Shown: positions 11,707 through 23,009 of the stretch, one piece after another
How positions within the stretch are numbered: the stretch's first letter is position 1
Layout of the letters: each line of letters begins with the position of its first letter
Position numbers and translations under genes: made by a program
Notes under the pieces: generated by a model
The model's input: only the letters and a program-made list of their open reading frames with translations
Database searches by the model: none
What the model was told of the DNA's origin: nothing
Origin: Terfezia claveryi
Lineage: Eukaryota; Ascomycota; Pezizomycetes; Pezizales; Pezizaceae
DNA: 64,000 nucleotides
Direction: 5' to 3'
Assembly (NCBI GenBank): GCA_015179025.1
Contig: WHUX01000267.1
Span: 1-64,000, forward strand

Positions 11707-12893
11707 GATTAGAGTATATAGCAAATATAGTAAGAATCACTGGCTACAAAGTAATGTCACGGGGGCCCTATTAACTGATAGCGCTCTTGCAACTATTAGG
11801 ATGGCCCTAATTTTCTGCCGCAATGATATCTATTCCACAATACAGAATATCAATCCTATAGCAGTAAAGTTTAGTCCAACAGTAGTTCCTCACGACGGAT
11901 CTTATTTTACAACACAAAATAAATTCAATATTACTTAAACATAAAGTTAACTCAAGACTTAGAACTTTGTAGGCTTCATGTACTCAAGGTGCTCTTGCTT
12001 TCGAATACTCGCTGGTAGTAGAATAGATTCAACCGGAACTACTTGCACTATTTATATTCCACGGTGTTTGTAGATATTCTTATGATAAAAATATTTTATA
12101 AAACGGGGGCCTACCTATCACCTTGGAATTTCTTCCTAAGTGTTATGCCATCCACACCTTTGTTAATGCAGTTGCTATCTGCACTCATTGTCACAGGTTA
12201 CTAACCTGAATGTAGGGAATATTTCCATGTCTGTATGTTATATGTACTTCGCTTATAGCTCGCTTATCCCATTAAAGAATTATTATTTGAGACAACTAAA
12301 TTCAATTTCAGACACGTTACCAATCTCCAATACTATCGAATTACCATCCGACAATATTCGAAGGCATCTAATTATGTTTCTGGCAATATTCACTTAATAG
12401 TATCTAGTGTCTATTGAAAATAATGTTCAGCTGCATATAACTCTATGAATAGAGAACCGTGGGTCACAAGTAGATTACCATTGGAAAGGTGTCAACGCAT
12501 AGAAGATTATAGAATCTTAGTTTATCTCAATACACAAATTATTCATGGAGTTATTACCAATAATAAGTAAACCTCCTCGTGGACCTATATGACCATATTA
12601 AAAGTCTTATATCTACATGAGTTTAACTCCGATTTAAAAAGGATTGCAGAAATGGAATCAGGACGAAGAGTAGGCCTAGATAGAACCTTGAAACATTAAA
12701 TTCGGAGAACTTTATGTTTTGGCCCTACCTTTGGCCTCTATTCTGGGCACACTCCCTTATAGTGTCACTGGACGCACTTTGGTCTAAAGTGCGCCCTCAT
12801 GGCTTCATTTTTTTTATTTATTTTTACTGAATTATTTTCCTGCAGTTCAGGTTAATAATTCAATATTCAGGGTAACGCCAAGACTTCAGGGTA

Positions 12894-15533
12894 CTATTCG
12901 CAACCTAGTAGTGATCAGCCACTGTTTTATGTCCATCCCAACAAGCCCTCCTGCAGGCCCCTCCAAGGCAATACTACGTGATATACCTAACTCGTCTGGT
13001 AAAAGTTCTATTCTGCCTATATCTACAATTATGGAAACAATTACGCTCTACAACATGGTTACCGTTATATTCCACCAAAATCAACCAATTCTGCAGCACC
13101 TATCTATTTTAATATACCTACCCCATGACCCCCCCCCAGCCCTTTCCCCCAACTGTATGTAATGAATATCACGCCAATGAGCCCATAACTGTACGAACGC
13201 CTTAACCATGCATCTGTATCGATGTCAGATTAATTTGGTAAGAGAAGGCTATGATATGATTGAATGGCAGTGTAATAGGTAGGGGCACTAACTGCAGCGA
13301 AATGATTAATTTCAAGACTTCTCATTGAATTCACCAAATCCTCTTCATCAACGTCCTCATCAACCTGTCCTTCACCCTCTTCAGCTTCCCTTCAACCTCC
13401 TCCTCTGCTTCATTCTCAACCACCATAGAAAGATCACCAGCTGCAACACCCCCCCTTTGGGCTTTAAAGGTCGTTTCGGTCGAGGAGGGTAGGGTGGTCT
13501 TTTCATACCCTGCTTCTTACCAGTAGCTTGCTTAGTAGCAGCCCATGCAGTATCAATGTCTGCACATTCAGCTTGCCATGTAGGTATTACAACCTCCATG
13601 TATCTCTTAAGATCAGCCTTCTACTGCTTCTTAAGAGCATCTCGTATAGCCTTTCTCTCATCTGCAATTCGCTTCTTTTCTGCTGATGCCTGCTGCCTTG
13701 CAAGCTTTTTGCCTCTTCCTCCGCAACCTTCTTAATGCCATCATTAACATACTTGTGCGTTAATATTCGAGCATCCCCAACACGCTTTTTTCCTTTCTTT
13801 GTTCGACGCACCTTCCCATCTCGGAGCCTGCTAAGATTGTCAGCACGAGGGGCAATATCTCTGTGTTTTGCAACCTTTTCACCAGCAAAGTCAATAAGCT
13901 CAAATACCCACTCCTTCTCATCAAAATCCAATTTTGACCGAATGATATCTTCAACTCGTCGGGAGAGTGCACGGAGCTAACCAGGGGTATCGGATGCTCT
14001 AATTTCATTGGCTGAGACTTGGACATTGTCTGAGACATTGCATGAGGAGAGCGGTTCGAAGTCGCGATCGATTGGCCAGCAGCGGGATTTTCTCTATGCC
14101 CCGAGAAGACAATCCTTAGTATAAACCTCATTCCGAGTTATTTCAAGGATCTCAAGAAATGATGGTTTTGAGAGAACTTGAAGTGGGTTTTGCCGAAGCC
14201 ATGAACTGAGGTTTCTCTCATACACCCTCTGCAGAACTCTGAAGCACCCTACATCAAGGGGTTGCAGGAGATGAGTAGACTTCGATAGAAGACAAATCAT
14301 ATGAATATTATGATCCAGCGCATACCTCACTACCTTCCATGCAATGTGTGAAGAATGGCCATCCACAATAAGACAGCGAGGGGCTTCAACCCGCGGCGCT
14401 TCAACCTGAGTATAAGGTTCAAAGTGCTCAACCATATACCCCAACCCCAGCTCATCATCCATATACCCACTCTCAGAGACTGCAAATGTAGCTTCCACTA
14501 GTAGGCCGTCTTCTGGATAATAAGATTGCCAATGGGACTTTCCTTGCCATACAATGAAGGGTGGAATAACCTTCCCACCAGCACTGACAGTCTCCAAGAT
14601 ACTGCAAAATTCACGAGAACCTTCAGTCATTCCAGTGGCTCGACCTCCAGCACGCACAATAGCCATCGACCGTGTACTATTCCGGCCTATGGTTATACCT
14701 TTCTCGTCACAATTCCATATATTCTCTTGAGATATCTGTTTTCGGCGTATGAGATTTGCAAGCTTTCCGAGAAAATCTGCTTGCAGCTCAATGTCATTTG
14801 ATGCAGCTGCTCACGCTCTCTCCTGATATCGAATAAAGACTTTCTTGAATCCCAGGTTACGATCCAGGAACCTATTAACCCAGTTGACGCCAACAATATG
14901 AATGGGGGGGGTACTGGTGGAGGGAGTGTCGTTGGAAGGCAGAAGGGAGATAATTGCACCTTGTCGTTGTATACGTTGTTCTCGTCGATTCCGGGGGTTG
15001 CTGGTTGACTCTCGGGAGCCTGTAATACCCCCTCCATAGCCTTGCTATGGTATTTGCCTCTTATTGACAATGTCTTGTGCCATTTGCTGTAAAAAGGTAT
15101 GATTCAACGGAAATCCTGCATCAGCCATCATTCCTACATAGCCTGCAATTGCTTTCTCGTCACCAGGAGAGAGCAATTGCTCATCACGATAAGCTGTAGA
15201 CCTCTCTTAGTGTGTCCCCAGCAGCCTCCGGCGTAGTGTTTGCCGCTCAACCCCATATAGCTCAGCTATTCGTATAATGGGTATGTCTGGTTCTGCTCGA
15301 GCATGCTTCATGGCTGCCTGCAGGTCTTTTTCGGTATATTTCGGCATCTCTCATAGGGTAGGGATATTGGTGATATTGCCTAGGCTTTGGTGATTCAGCT
15401 GATATAGGTTGCGGCCATAATAGTTGTAATGAGTCAAGACTGGGGCCAATTGAAGGGCTGAGGAGGTTGGCGTGCTGCATGTCTTAGACACTGGACATAA
15501 GACAGTGGCTGATCACTACTAGGTTGCCAATGG
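12894..15533 (-). mobile_element. Pogo/Fot1-type DNA transposon inserted in G LTR A
   Basis: The element is flanked by TA at 12892-12893 and 15534-15535, the target duplication typical of Tc1/mariner-pogo elements. Its terminal inverted repeats are about 40 bp and nearly identical, with GCAACCTAGTAGTGATCAGC in both ends. The homologous site in LTR C at 58206-58207 is empty, with a single TA, which defines both ends to the base. The transposase gene inside is on the minus strand. Region 12894-13380 before the gene end is non-coding as far as I can see. Confidence 0.95.
13381..15480 (-). pseudogene. Pogo-type transposase (DDE superfamily), broken
   Basis: From Met at 15480 the minus strand encodes an N-terminal helix-turn-helix DNA-binding region (RIAELYGVERQTLRRRL, seen more cleanly in the second copy). 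The catalytic domain follows with NCDEKG (first Asp, near 14705), LIVDGHSSH (second Asp, near 14370) and LLQPLDVGCF (third Asp, near 14255), the D-D-D pattern of pogo/Fot1 transposases. A Lys/Arg-rich C-terminus follows. Family members are about 500-600 residues and cut and paste their own element. The frame is broken by several frameshifts and stops, so this copy is probably inactive. Which shifts are real is uncertain, because the second copy breaks at different places. Confidence 0.9.
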
Positions 15534-15861
15534 TAACAGCCAATATATAGCTAGTATATATATGTGTATAGACAGCATATTAATCTGAGTATAACTATTG
15601 AACCGTTAATCGGATTCTTATGAAACTTAAACCGTAGCTCCCTCAAGGGTCTATGGACATTCCATAAGTGTCTTTAACCATCTAGGATGATTATAAACCA
15701 CTCCGAGGTTCATACCCGTTTCATATACTTAACTCTTATAGATAAGTATTAGAAACGTTTGTACCATACTGCTAAGAGTGTACCTAGAGTTCATGTAGAT
15801 TCTAGGGTCGTTCTATAAGGGCCCAAGTACCTTTGGTAGGGCTAGATATCACCCTGTGACA

Positions 15862-16752
15862 GTGCCTCCCCCCTTAAGGTTCTTGTCCGCAAGAACCTCA
15901 TTGATCATGCAATCTGAATCATTATTGCTACTAACAACAATGGATGGGGCTCGAGGACCCATCCTCATGTACGACAGCCAAAACATAGCTGCGTACGTTT
16001 CATTGCACCTCTAGGACAATATGGCATAAGAAATACAAATAAAACAAAAACATAAAGATTATTCAAAAAACCTAATGCCTAATAATAGGAAAAAAAGAAA
16101 AATTCTCACAAGATAACATCAGGGTCCCAAGGCTTACGAGGATTATCCAGATGGAATTTTCGACTTAAATCGGCTGCCCCATCCTTCAAGTTCTCATATG
16201 GTTCCCATGTGTCATCATCAGGACCGTAACCCTTCCAAGAGACTAAATACATAATCCGTCCCTTCCTGAGCTCACTCGTCCTAACTTTTTCCACCTGGTA
16301 TTCCAATTCTTTGAAGTCGACTGGAGGGGGTGTTGGTGAGCGTCTGCCAGCTATCGTGTTAAGGTGGTAGGGTTCCAACAAACTAATATGAAAAACTGGG
16401 TGAGTTTTGCTTGTACTTGGAGGAAGCTCTAACTCATAGGCATAAGTGCCAATAAGCCGTTTAATTCTAAACTTCCCTCGTAACTTGTAGTCAAGCTTCT
16501 TGGTCGGACGCCTTGTTTTGATGTTCTTTGCGTTGACCATGACTCAATCTCCTACTTTGAATATTGGTTCCTTCTCTGCTACCTTGAGATTATAGTATTT
16601 GGACATCCGGTCCTGCGCTGCCTTCATGTTCTCCCTCATAGCCTCCCTTATTGCATCCAAGGTTTCGACTGTCTTGACTGCCTCAGGGTTATTCAATTCA
16701 GTTGAGGCTTCGGTTGGGTTCTAGAAATTATTTTCTGGGTGTTGAGCATATG
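15862..16752 (-). pseudogene. G2 integrase C-terminus with chromodomain
   Basis: The piece left after FB3 insertion encodes, on the minus strand, YAQHPENNF, the integrase C-terminal region (KYYNLKVAEKEPIFKVGD, then KLDYKLRGKFRI and HPVFHISLLEPY) and a chromodomain at about 16330-16140 (LEYQVEKVR, YLVSWKGYG, DDTWEPYENL). Chromodomains of this Gypsy clade bind methylated histone tails and steer insertion to heterochromatin. A TGA separates the GTRKVGD-like end from the downstream Met at 16540. Region 15862-16105 between stop and LTR is the short 3' leader with the purine tract. The N-terminal parts of the same gene lie beyond FB3 and T1. Confidence 0.9.
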
Positions 16753-17454
16753 CATCAGAAACGATTGCAGTTTGCTTTTGCGGCCCCCGACGCCCACGAT
16801 GTTTTAAAGACAAACTGACAGTTAACAGCGCAGCATGAAAGACAGTTGTTGCCCAGGCGCCGCTCCCTCGTAGCGCGCGCCCCACGGCCAGTTGTTAACG
16901 CAATCCATGCCATGATGCTGTACCTTGAGGCTTTGCGCCCTAGGGTTCAGCGTTGTGGAACAGCACCCTGGCGCTCTATCTTGTGCGTCCTCGCCCTCAA
17001 GCCGTATACTGTTTCTGCCCCTAGGCGCCAATCCATGGTCATGCAACATCCAGGTACTACAAGAGTACAGTATGCCTCGGTAATGCAGGTGTGCACCCTG
17101 GCACAACTACCTAACAGACAATATTTCCACTCTACTTGGCGCATGTAGAGAATAATGGTAATAGCAGCCAGGCAAATGCAGCCAGGCAGAGAGGGGCGGT
17201 CAGGCAAAGGCAACCAGGTATAAGCAATACATTGCATGCACTAGGTGAACTTGAGCTTCTATATACACTGATGAGCCATATTTGATTTCCACCGAACCAT
17301 TCTATCATAGATCCCACTAGGACTCTGTCCTGAGTATATGCCTCCCAAAATCCAGCTGTTCCCAGACTTCAGCAGTCTCCAAAGTAGTAACCACCCTCGC
17401 TGATGTAGTTATCCACTGCCACGAGCAACCCCTAGTAGTAGAGCAATTAGCTAG

Positions 17455-18145
17455 GCAGTCTTACAGAGTCCACCGATTTGCTGGCGAGTCCACGTACCTA
17501 GCTATGTCTGTGCATATTAATAGGGGATATCTTGGGAGTGCACTTGCGGAGTCCTAAGAGCAATTAGCAATGCCCTCACATAGAGTCCACTGGTTTTCTG
17601 GCGAGTTCACTTACCTAGCTATGTCTGTAATTGATAGGGGATACATCGAGAGGGCACTTGCAGAGTCCTAAGAGCAATTAGCAATGCCTCCAAAAAGAGT
17701 CTACTGGTTTTCTTGTGAGTTCACATACCTAGCTATGTCTGTGAATATTGATAGGGAATATCTCGGCGGAGTCCTAAGAGAAATTAGCAATGCCCTCACA
17801 TAGAGTATGCTAGTTTTCTAGCGAGTTCACGTACCTAGCTATGCCTGTGTCTACGCACATAGATTGGGGATATCTCGCAACTGCACTTTGGGCATTCTAA
17901 GAGCAATTAGCAATACCTTCACATAGAGTCCGCTGGTTTCTGGCGAGTTCATGTACCTAGCTATGCCTGTGTCTGTGCACATAGATTGGGGATATCTCGA
18001 AACCACACTTTGGGCATCCTAAGAGCAATTAGCTAGGCCTTCACATATAGTCTGTGGGTTGTCTGGTGAGTTTACGCACCTAGCTATGTCTGCGCATATA
18101 GATAGAAGATATCTCGAGAGTGCACTGGGGGAGTTCTAACTTCAG
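17455..18145. repeat. ~120-bp tandem array, left arm of FB3
   Basis: About six units of the FB array in the orientation opposite to the right arm (recurring CCTAAGAGCAATTAGCAAT near 17552, 17672, 17775, 17899 and 18021). The right arm has about eight units, so the arms are unequal. Confidence 0.88.
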
Positions 18146-18435
18146 CGCTGGCTGCTTGACCTTCCACCAACTACTGGCTGCCTGCGTTATATGTTATAGT
18201 TGTGAAAAGTGGGGGTGCACGTACTCTCGTGTTCTGTTGGTTCGCGCAGTCCTGGAAATATGTGTCGGCTGACACGGACGGGAAATATGTGTTGATTGGT
18301 TGGAAGGCAGATTTGGGCACGCTGATGTTACAGATCAGTACATACATGTTTCAGACTTCATATGCCTGCCAGCTGTGGGTTTACCGAAGTGGGTAATAGA
18401 AGCAATGATGGCGGGCTTGTTTATATGGACCTGTG

Positions 18436-19345
18436 CATGCGAGAAGCTTTTGCTTTTGGAGACTTATATATATATGCGAGAAACTCATGCTTTTGGAGAT
18501 ATATATATATATATATATGCAAGAAATGCATGCATTCGCAGGTATATATATATATATATGCGAGAAACTCCTGCTTTTGAAGACATATATATATATGCAA
18601 GAAATTCATGCTTTTGGAGATATATATATATATATATATGCGAGAAATCCATGCATTCGCGGGCATATATATATATATATACGAGAAACTCATGCTTTTA
18701 GAGACTTATATATATATGTGCGAGACACTCATCCTCTTGGGGACATATATATATATATGCGAGAAATCCATGTATTCACATGCATAAATATCTATATATG
18801 TGTGAGAAACTCATGCTTTTGGGGACATATATATATATATGCGAGAAATCCATGCATTTGCGTGCATATATTTATATATATATGCGAGAAACTTATTCTT
18901 TTGGAGATATATATATATATATATGCGAGACACTTGTGCTTTGGAGATATATATATATATATATATATATGTGAGAAACTCATGCTTTTGGAGGCGTATA
19001 TATATATATGTGCAAATTTCGTGCTTTGGAGACTTATATATATATATGCGCGAATCTCGTGCTTTGGAGACTTATATATATATGCGAGAAACTAATGCTT
19101 TTGGAGACTTATATATATATATTTGTGAGAAACTTATGCTTTTGAGGCTTATTAGTATATATGCGAGAAACTCAGGCTTTTGGAGGCTTATATATATATA
19201 TGCAAGAAACTTATGCTTTTGGAGACATATAGAGAAATGCATGCATTCGCGGGCATATATATATATATGTGCGAGAAACTCGTGGTTTTGGAGACATAGA
19301 GAAATACATGAATTCACGGGCAAGATAAATATATATGCATAGGTG
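18436..19345 (+). repeat. AT-rich minisatellite, plus-sense half (FB3)
   Basis: Tandem TA-run units with GAGAAACTCATGCTTTTGG cores, closely matching the FB2 and FB4 halves unit by unit, including the variant ATGCATTCGCGGGCAT units. Confidence 0.9.
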
Positions 19346-19394
19346 AGAAACTTATGCATTAGCAGCCTATAGATCTACATGGAATCAATCTATA

Positions 19395-19915
19395 AGCCTC
19401 AAAAGCACGAGATTCTCGCATATATACTAATAAGCCTCAAAAGCATGAGTTTCTCGCAAATAATATATATATCTCCAAAAGTACGAGTTTTTCGCATATA
19501 TATATATATATCTCCAAAAGCATGAGTTTCTTGCATATATATATAAGTCTCCAAAAGTATGAGCTTCTCGCATATATATATAAGTGTCCAAAGCACGAGA
19601 TTCACGCATATATATATATAAGTCTCCAAAGCACGAGATTCTCATATATATATATATAAGCCTCCAAAAGCATGAGTTTCTCGCATATATATATATATAT
19701 ATAAATATCTCCAAAGCACGAGTGTCTCGCATATATATATTTATATCTCCAAAAGCATGAGTTTCTCACATATATATATATAAGTCTCCAAAGCACGAGA
19801 TTCTCGCATATATATATATAAGCCTCCAAAAGCATGAGTTTCTCGCATATATATCTCTAAAGCATGAGTGTCTCGCATATATATATATATAAGTCTCCAA
19901 AAGTATGAGTTTCTC
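19395..19915 (-). repeat. AT-rich minisatellite, inverted half (FB3)
   Basis: Inverted units facing the plus half across about 50 bp. It is shorter than the plus half by several units. Confidence 0.9.
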
Positions 19916-20215
19916 GCATACACAGGTCCATATGAACAAGCCCGCCATCAGTGCTCCTATTACCCACTTCGGTAAACTCATGGCTGGCAGGCATATGAAG
20001 CCTGAAACATGCATGTACTGATATGTAATACCAACATGCGCAAATCTGCCTTCCGACCAATCAACACATATTTCCCGTCCGCGTCAGCCAACATATATTT
20101 CCAGGGCTGCGCAAACCAACAGAACACAAGAGCACATGCACCCCCACTTTTCACAGGTATGACACATAACACAGGCAGCCAGTAGTCGGCGGAAGGTCAA
20201 GCAGCTGGCACTGAG

Positions 20216-21140
20216 GTTAGGACTCCCCCAGTACACTCTCGAGATATCCTCCATCTATATGCGCAGACATAGCCAGGTGCGTGAACTCGTCAGACAACCC
20301 GCAGACTCTATATGAAGGCCTAGCTAATTTCTCTTAGGACACCCAAAGTGCGGTTGCGAGATATCCCCAATCTATGAGTGCAAAGACAGGCATAGCTAGG
20401 TAATGAACTCGCCAGAAACCAGCAGACTCTATATGAAGGAATTGCTAATTGCTCTTAGGATGTCCAAAGTGCAGTTGCGAGATATCCCCAATCTATATGC
20501 ACAGACACAGGCATAGCTAGGTACGTGAACTCGCCAGAAACTAGCGGACTCTATGTGAAGGTATTGCTAATTGCTCTTAGGACGCCCAAAGTACAGTTAC
20601 GAGATATCCCCAATCGATGTGCGCAGACACAGGCATACCTAGGTATGTGAACTCGCCAGAAAGCAGCGGACTCTATATGAAGGCATTGCTAATTGCTCTT
20701 AAGATGCCCAAAGTGCAGTTGCAAGATATCCCCAATCTATGTGCGCAGACACAGGCATAGCTAGGTACGTAAACTCGCCAGAAACTAGTGGACTACATGT
20801 GAAGGCATTGCTAATTACTCTTCGGACGCCCAAAGTGTAGTTGCGAGATATCCTCCAGCTATATGGGCAGACACAGGCATAGCTAGGTATGTGAACTCAC
20901 CAGAAAACCAGCGGACTCCATATGAGGGTGTTGCTAATTTCTCTTAGAACTCCGCTGAGATATCCTCTATCAATATTCACAGACATAGCTAGGTATATGA
21001 ACTCTCTAGAAAGCCAGCGGACTCTATGTGGAGGCATTGCTAATTGCTCTTAGGACTCCGCAAGTGTACTCCCGAGATATTCCTTATCAATATGCACAGA
21101 CATAGCTAGGTACGTGAACTCGCCAGCAAATCCGCGGACT
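20216..21140. repeat. ~120-bp tandem array, right arm of FB3
   Basis: About eight units with period near 120 bp, each with GAGATATCC, CATAGCTAGGTA and AACTCGCCAGAAA motifs. The terminal two units nearest the outer arm are diverged, as in FB1. Confidence 0.88.
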
Positions 21141-21818
21141 TCCTGGGACTGCCTAGCTAATTGCTCTACTACTAGGGGTTGCTCGTGGCAGTGGATAACT
21201 ATATCAGTAAGGGTGGTTACTACTTTGGAGACTGCTGAGGTCTGGGAACAGCTGGATTGTGGGAGGCATATTTGTAGGACAGAGTCCTAGTGGGATCTAT
21301 GATAGCATGGTATGGTGGAAGTACAAATATGACTCATTAGTGTATATCGAAGCTTAAGTTCACCCAGTGCATGCAATGTATTGCTTATACCTAGCTGCCT
21401 TTGCCTGACTGCCCCTCTCTACCTGGCTGCGTTTGCCTGACTGCTATTACCATTATTCTCCATGTGCGCCAAATAGAGTGGACATGTTACCTGTTAGGTT
21501 GTTGAGCCAGGGCGCACACCTGCGTTACAGAGGCATACTGCAGTCCTATAGTACCTGGACGTTGGATGACTATGGATTGTCGCCTAGGGGCAGAAACAGT
21601 ATACAGCTTGCAGGTGCAGATGTACAAGATAGTGTGCTAGGACGCTGTTGCACAATACTGAACCGTAGGATGCCAACCTTGTGAGTACAACGTCAGGGCG
21701 TGGATCGCATCAACAGGTGGCCGTTACGGCGCATGGGGTGACCAGGCATCCAAACAGTTAGTATAGTCCATCAGGAGGCCTAGAGGGGCATTGAGGTATG
21801 GAAAAATCTTTCGTGATG

Positions 21819-21860
21819 TGTGGCGAAGAATGGTGTGAGTTTAGTACTAGAGTGGATAGT
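21819..21860 (-). pseudogene. G2 integrase scrap between FB3 and T1
   Basis: 42 bp that encode YNNTIHSSTKLTPFFAT on the minus strand together with the sequence beyond T1. It ends in ATAGT (21856-21860), the target duplication of T1. Confidence 0.85.
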
Positions 21861-21873
21861 TGTTATAGGATAA

Positions 21874-21900
21874 CACACACGTAGGAACGCTACGTGTGTG
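21874..21900. repeat. 11-bp-stem inverted repeat at LTR start
   Basis: CACACACGTAG and CTACGTGTGTG flank a 5-base loop. A 9-bp version of the same stem (CACACGTAG/CTACGTGTG) recurs near the other end of the LTR at 22833-22856. Present in all four T LTRs. Confidence 0.9.
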
Positions 21901-22176
21901 ACCAGGGGGAGGCTGAGATGGGAGACATGGGCAAGAGGCAAGAGGGGCAGAGGGCAGGGGACACGAGACATGCGGAAGCAGTTGCCGCGTGTGTCAAGGG
22001 AGGCAGTGTTACGAACCCTCTTGAATCACGATCTTGACCCCGATCGATATCGCCAGCAACCCACGCACTTGCCAAAGTGTATCATGTGACTATGTTCTCG
22101 ACCCTGCCTCTCCTGGCTAGCCGACATCCGACCGCATCCCGGAAGTCCTAGTCGCTTGCTTATGGATTTGACACTT

Positions 22177-22377
22177 GAGAGTCGAACCAAAACTGGCACA
22201 ACTCTCAAACTAGGAAATACCTTGGAAAACCTCGAACCTTATTTTGACCCGAACCTTATTTGAGAGTCGAACCAAAACTGGCACGACTCTCAGATTTAGG
22301 AAATACCTCGGAAACCCTCAAACCCTATTTTGACCCAGACCATATTTGAGAGTCGAACCAAAACTGGCATGACTCTC
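22177..22377. repeat. Three hairpin repeats in T LTR (U3)
   Basis: GAGAGTCG ... CGACTCTC stems with a 14-base loop AACCAAAACTGGCA recur three times at about 85-bp spacing (22177-22207, 22262-22291 and 22348-22377), each followed by CGAACC and TTTTGACCC sequence. They lie upstream of the TATA box and may be promoter elements. The function is inferred. Confidence 0.85.
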
Positions 22378-22627
22378 AGATTGGGAACAACCTGCTCTCG
22401 CTCAAAACTCTTTCTTTAGCTTATCAGAAATTTCACCTTCATTATGTACAATTCTTCAGGTCTTCTTTTCGCACCAGCGTTATCCGTTATTGCCAGACGC
22501 CTCGTTCTTGACAATCTCACAGGATCCGTGTATCCATGAGCTGGCTTGCATGTTCATCTTCCGTTATGCTTTGTCTAGACCGTTGTGTTAGCCAAAAAGG
22601 TGTTGTTCGAGATGGAGACAGGATCTC

Positions 22628-22634
22628 TATAAAA
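22628..22634 (+). promoter_or_regulatory. TATA box of T1 5' LTR
   Basis: TATAAAA about 340 bp before the LTR end, downstream of the hairpin repeats. It is conserved in T2 (45208-45214) and in the 3' LTRs. Placement fits the core promoter of an LTR element. Confidence 0.6.
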
Positions 22635-23009
22635 GAAGCCTGTTCTTGCCGTCTGTATTCTGTTTCTTTCTTCCCCACGCAACAACTTGTCTACCTTCCT
22701 GTACCTAGTTGTTATACGAATATATCTGCGCCACTGTTCTTGAGTATAGCTTAGACTACCTCGCCTTCTCAACCTTGACCTCGATACCTCGCTCGACTTT
22801 GGTTTCGCCCGAAGTCCCTAGGCACCTGATCACACACGTAGAGCTCCCTACGTGTGCAATACCTCGACACTCGCGTCCATCACCTACGATCGCAGGTGAT
22901 ACCCCGAACCAGAATAAGTCATTGTTTACCGCGTCGACTCGGGAATTACCTTCCAACCTCCGTCCATAACATTTTGTTGCGTCGCATATAGTCTCCGCTA
23001 CAAATAAAT

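Larger units (their letters stand above)
12189..15861 (-). repeat. G long terminal repeat A, interrupted by pogo
   Basis: The LTR has inverted ends (TGTCACAGG at 12189 and CCTGTGACA at 15861). Without the inserted 2640-bp pogo element and its TA duplication it is about 1031 bp, matching the uninterrupted LTR C (1030 bp). It acts as 5' LTR for G1 on its left and as 3' LTR for G2 on its right, so two elements share it. A purine tract typical of a plus-strand primer (AAGGGGGGAGG on the minus strand) abuts its G2 side. LTR parts are 12189-12893 and 15534-15861. Confidence 0.92.
16753..21818. mobile_element. Foldback element FB3, complete palindrome of about 5.07 kb
   Basis: Two long arms in opposite orientation flank a short centre near 19345-19395. 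The ends match as an inverted repeat (CATCAGAAACGATT on the left, CATCACGAAAGATT reading in from the right). Left to right it holds the outer arm to about 17450, a ~120-bp array (17455-18145), an inner arm (18146-18435), a minisatellite, the centre, the inverted minisatellite, an inner arm (19916-20215), the array (20216-21140) and an outer arm. It interrupts the G2 integrase between TPFFAT and YAQHPENNF. I could not define a target-site duplication. No transposase is recognised, so it is either non-autonomous or of an unknown type. Confidence 0.85.
21861..22971 (+). repeat. T1 5' LTR
   Basis: 1111 bp from TGTTATAGGATAACAC to GTCCATAACA. It differs from the 3' LTR at scattered, mostly C/T or G/A, positions (for example near 21945, 21968 and 22034), so T has been resident for some time. 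It contains hairpins and a TATA box listed separately. Confidence 0.95.

Noticed and set aside
12178..12188. tRNA primer site next to LTR A
   Set aside because: The sequence beside the LTR on the G1 side contains a TGCAG/CTGCA inverted repeat but does not start with TGG, and I could not match it to a tRNA.
12189..12893. Small genes in the G LTR (for example the 69-codon frame at 12188-12397)
   Set aside because: It starts at the LTR edge, lies within U3/U5, and has no domain. The LTR explanation is complete.
16846..17237. Open frames of about 95-100 codons in the FB outer arm
   Set aside because: They overlap on both strands and are matched by similar frames in the inverted arm at 21433-21684. 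No domain is recognised, and the copies do not keep the frame.
16745..21825. 8-9-bp target duplication for FB3
   Set aside because: Flanks read roughly CACA and CATA beside the ends, too short and imperfect to claim. The original uninterrupted integrase sequence is not in the window.
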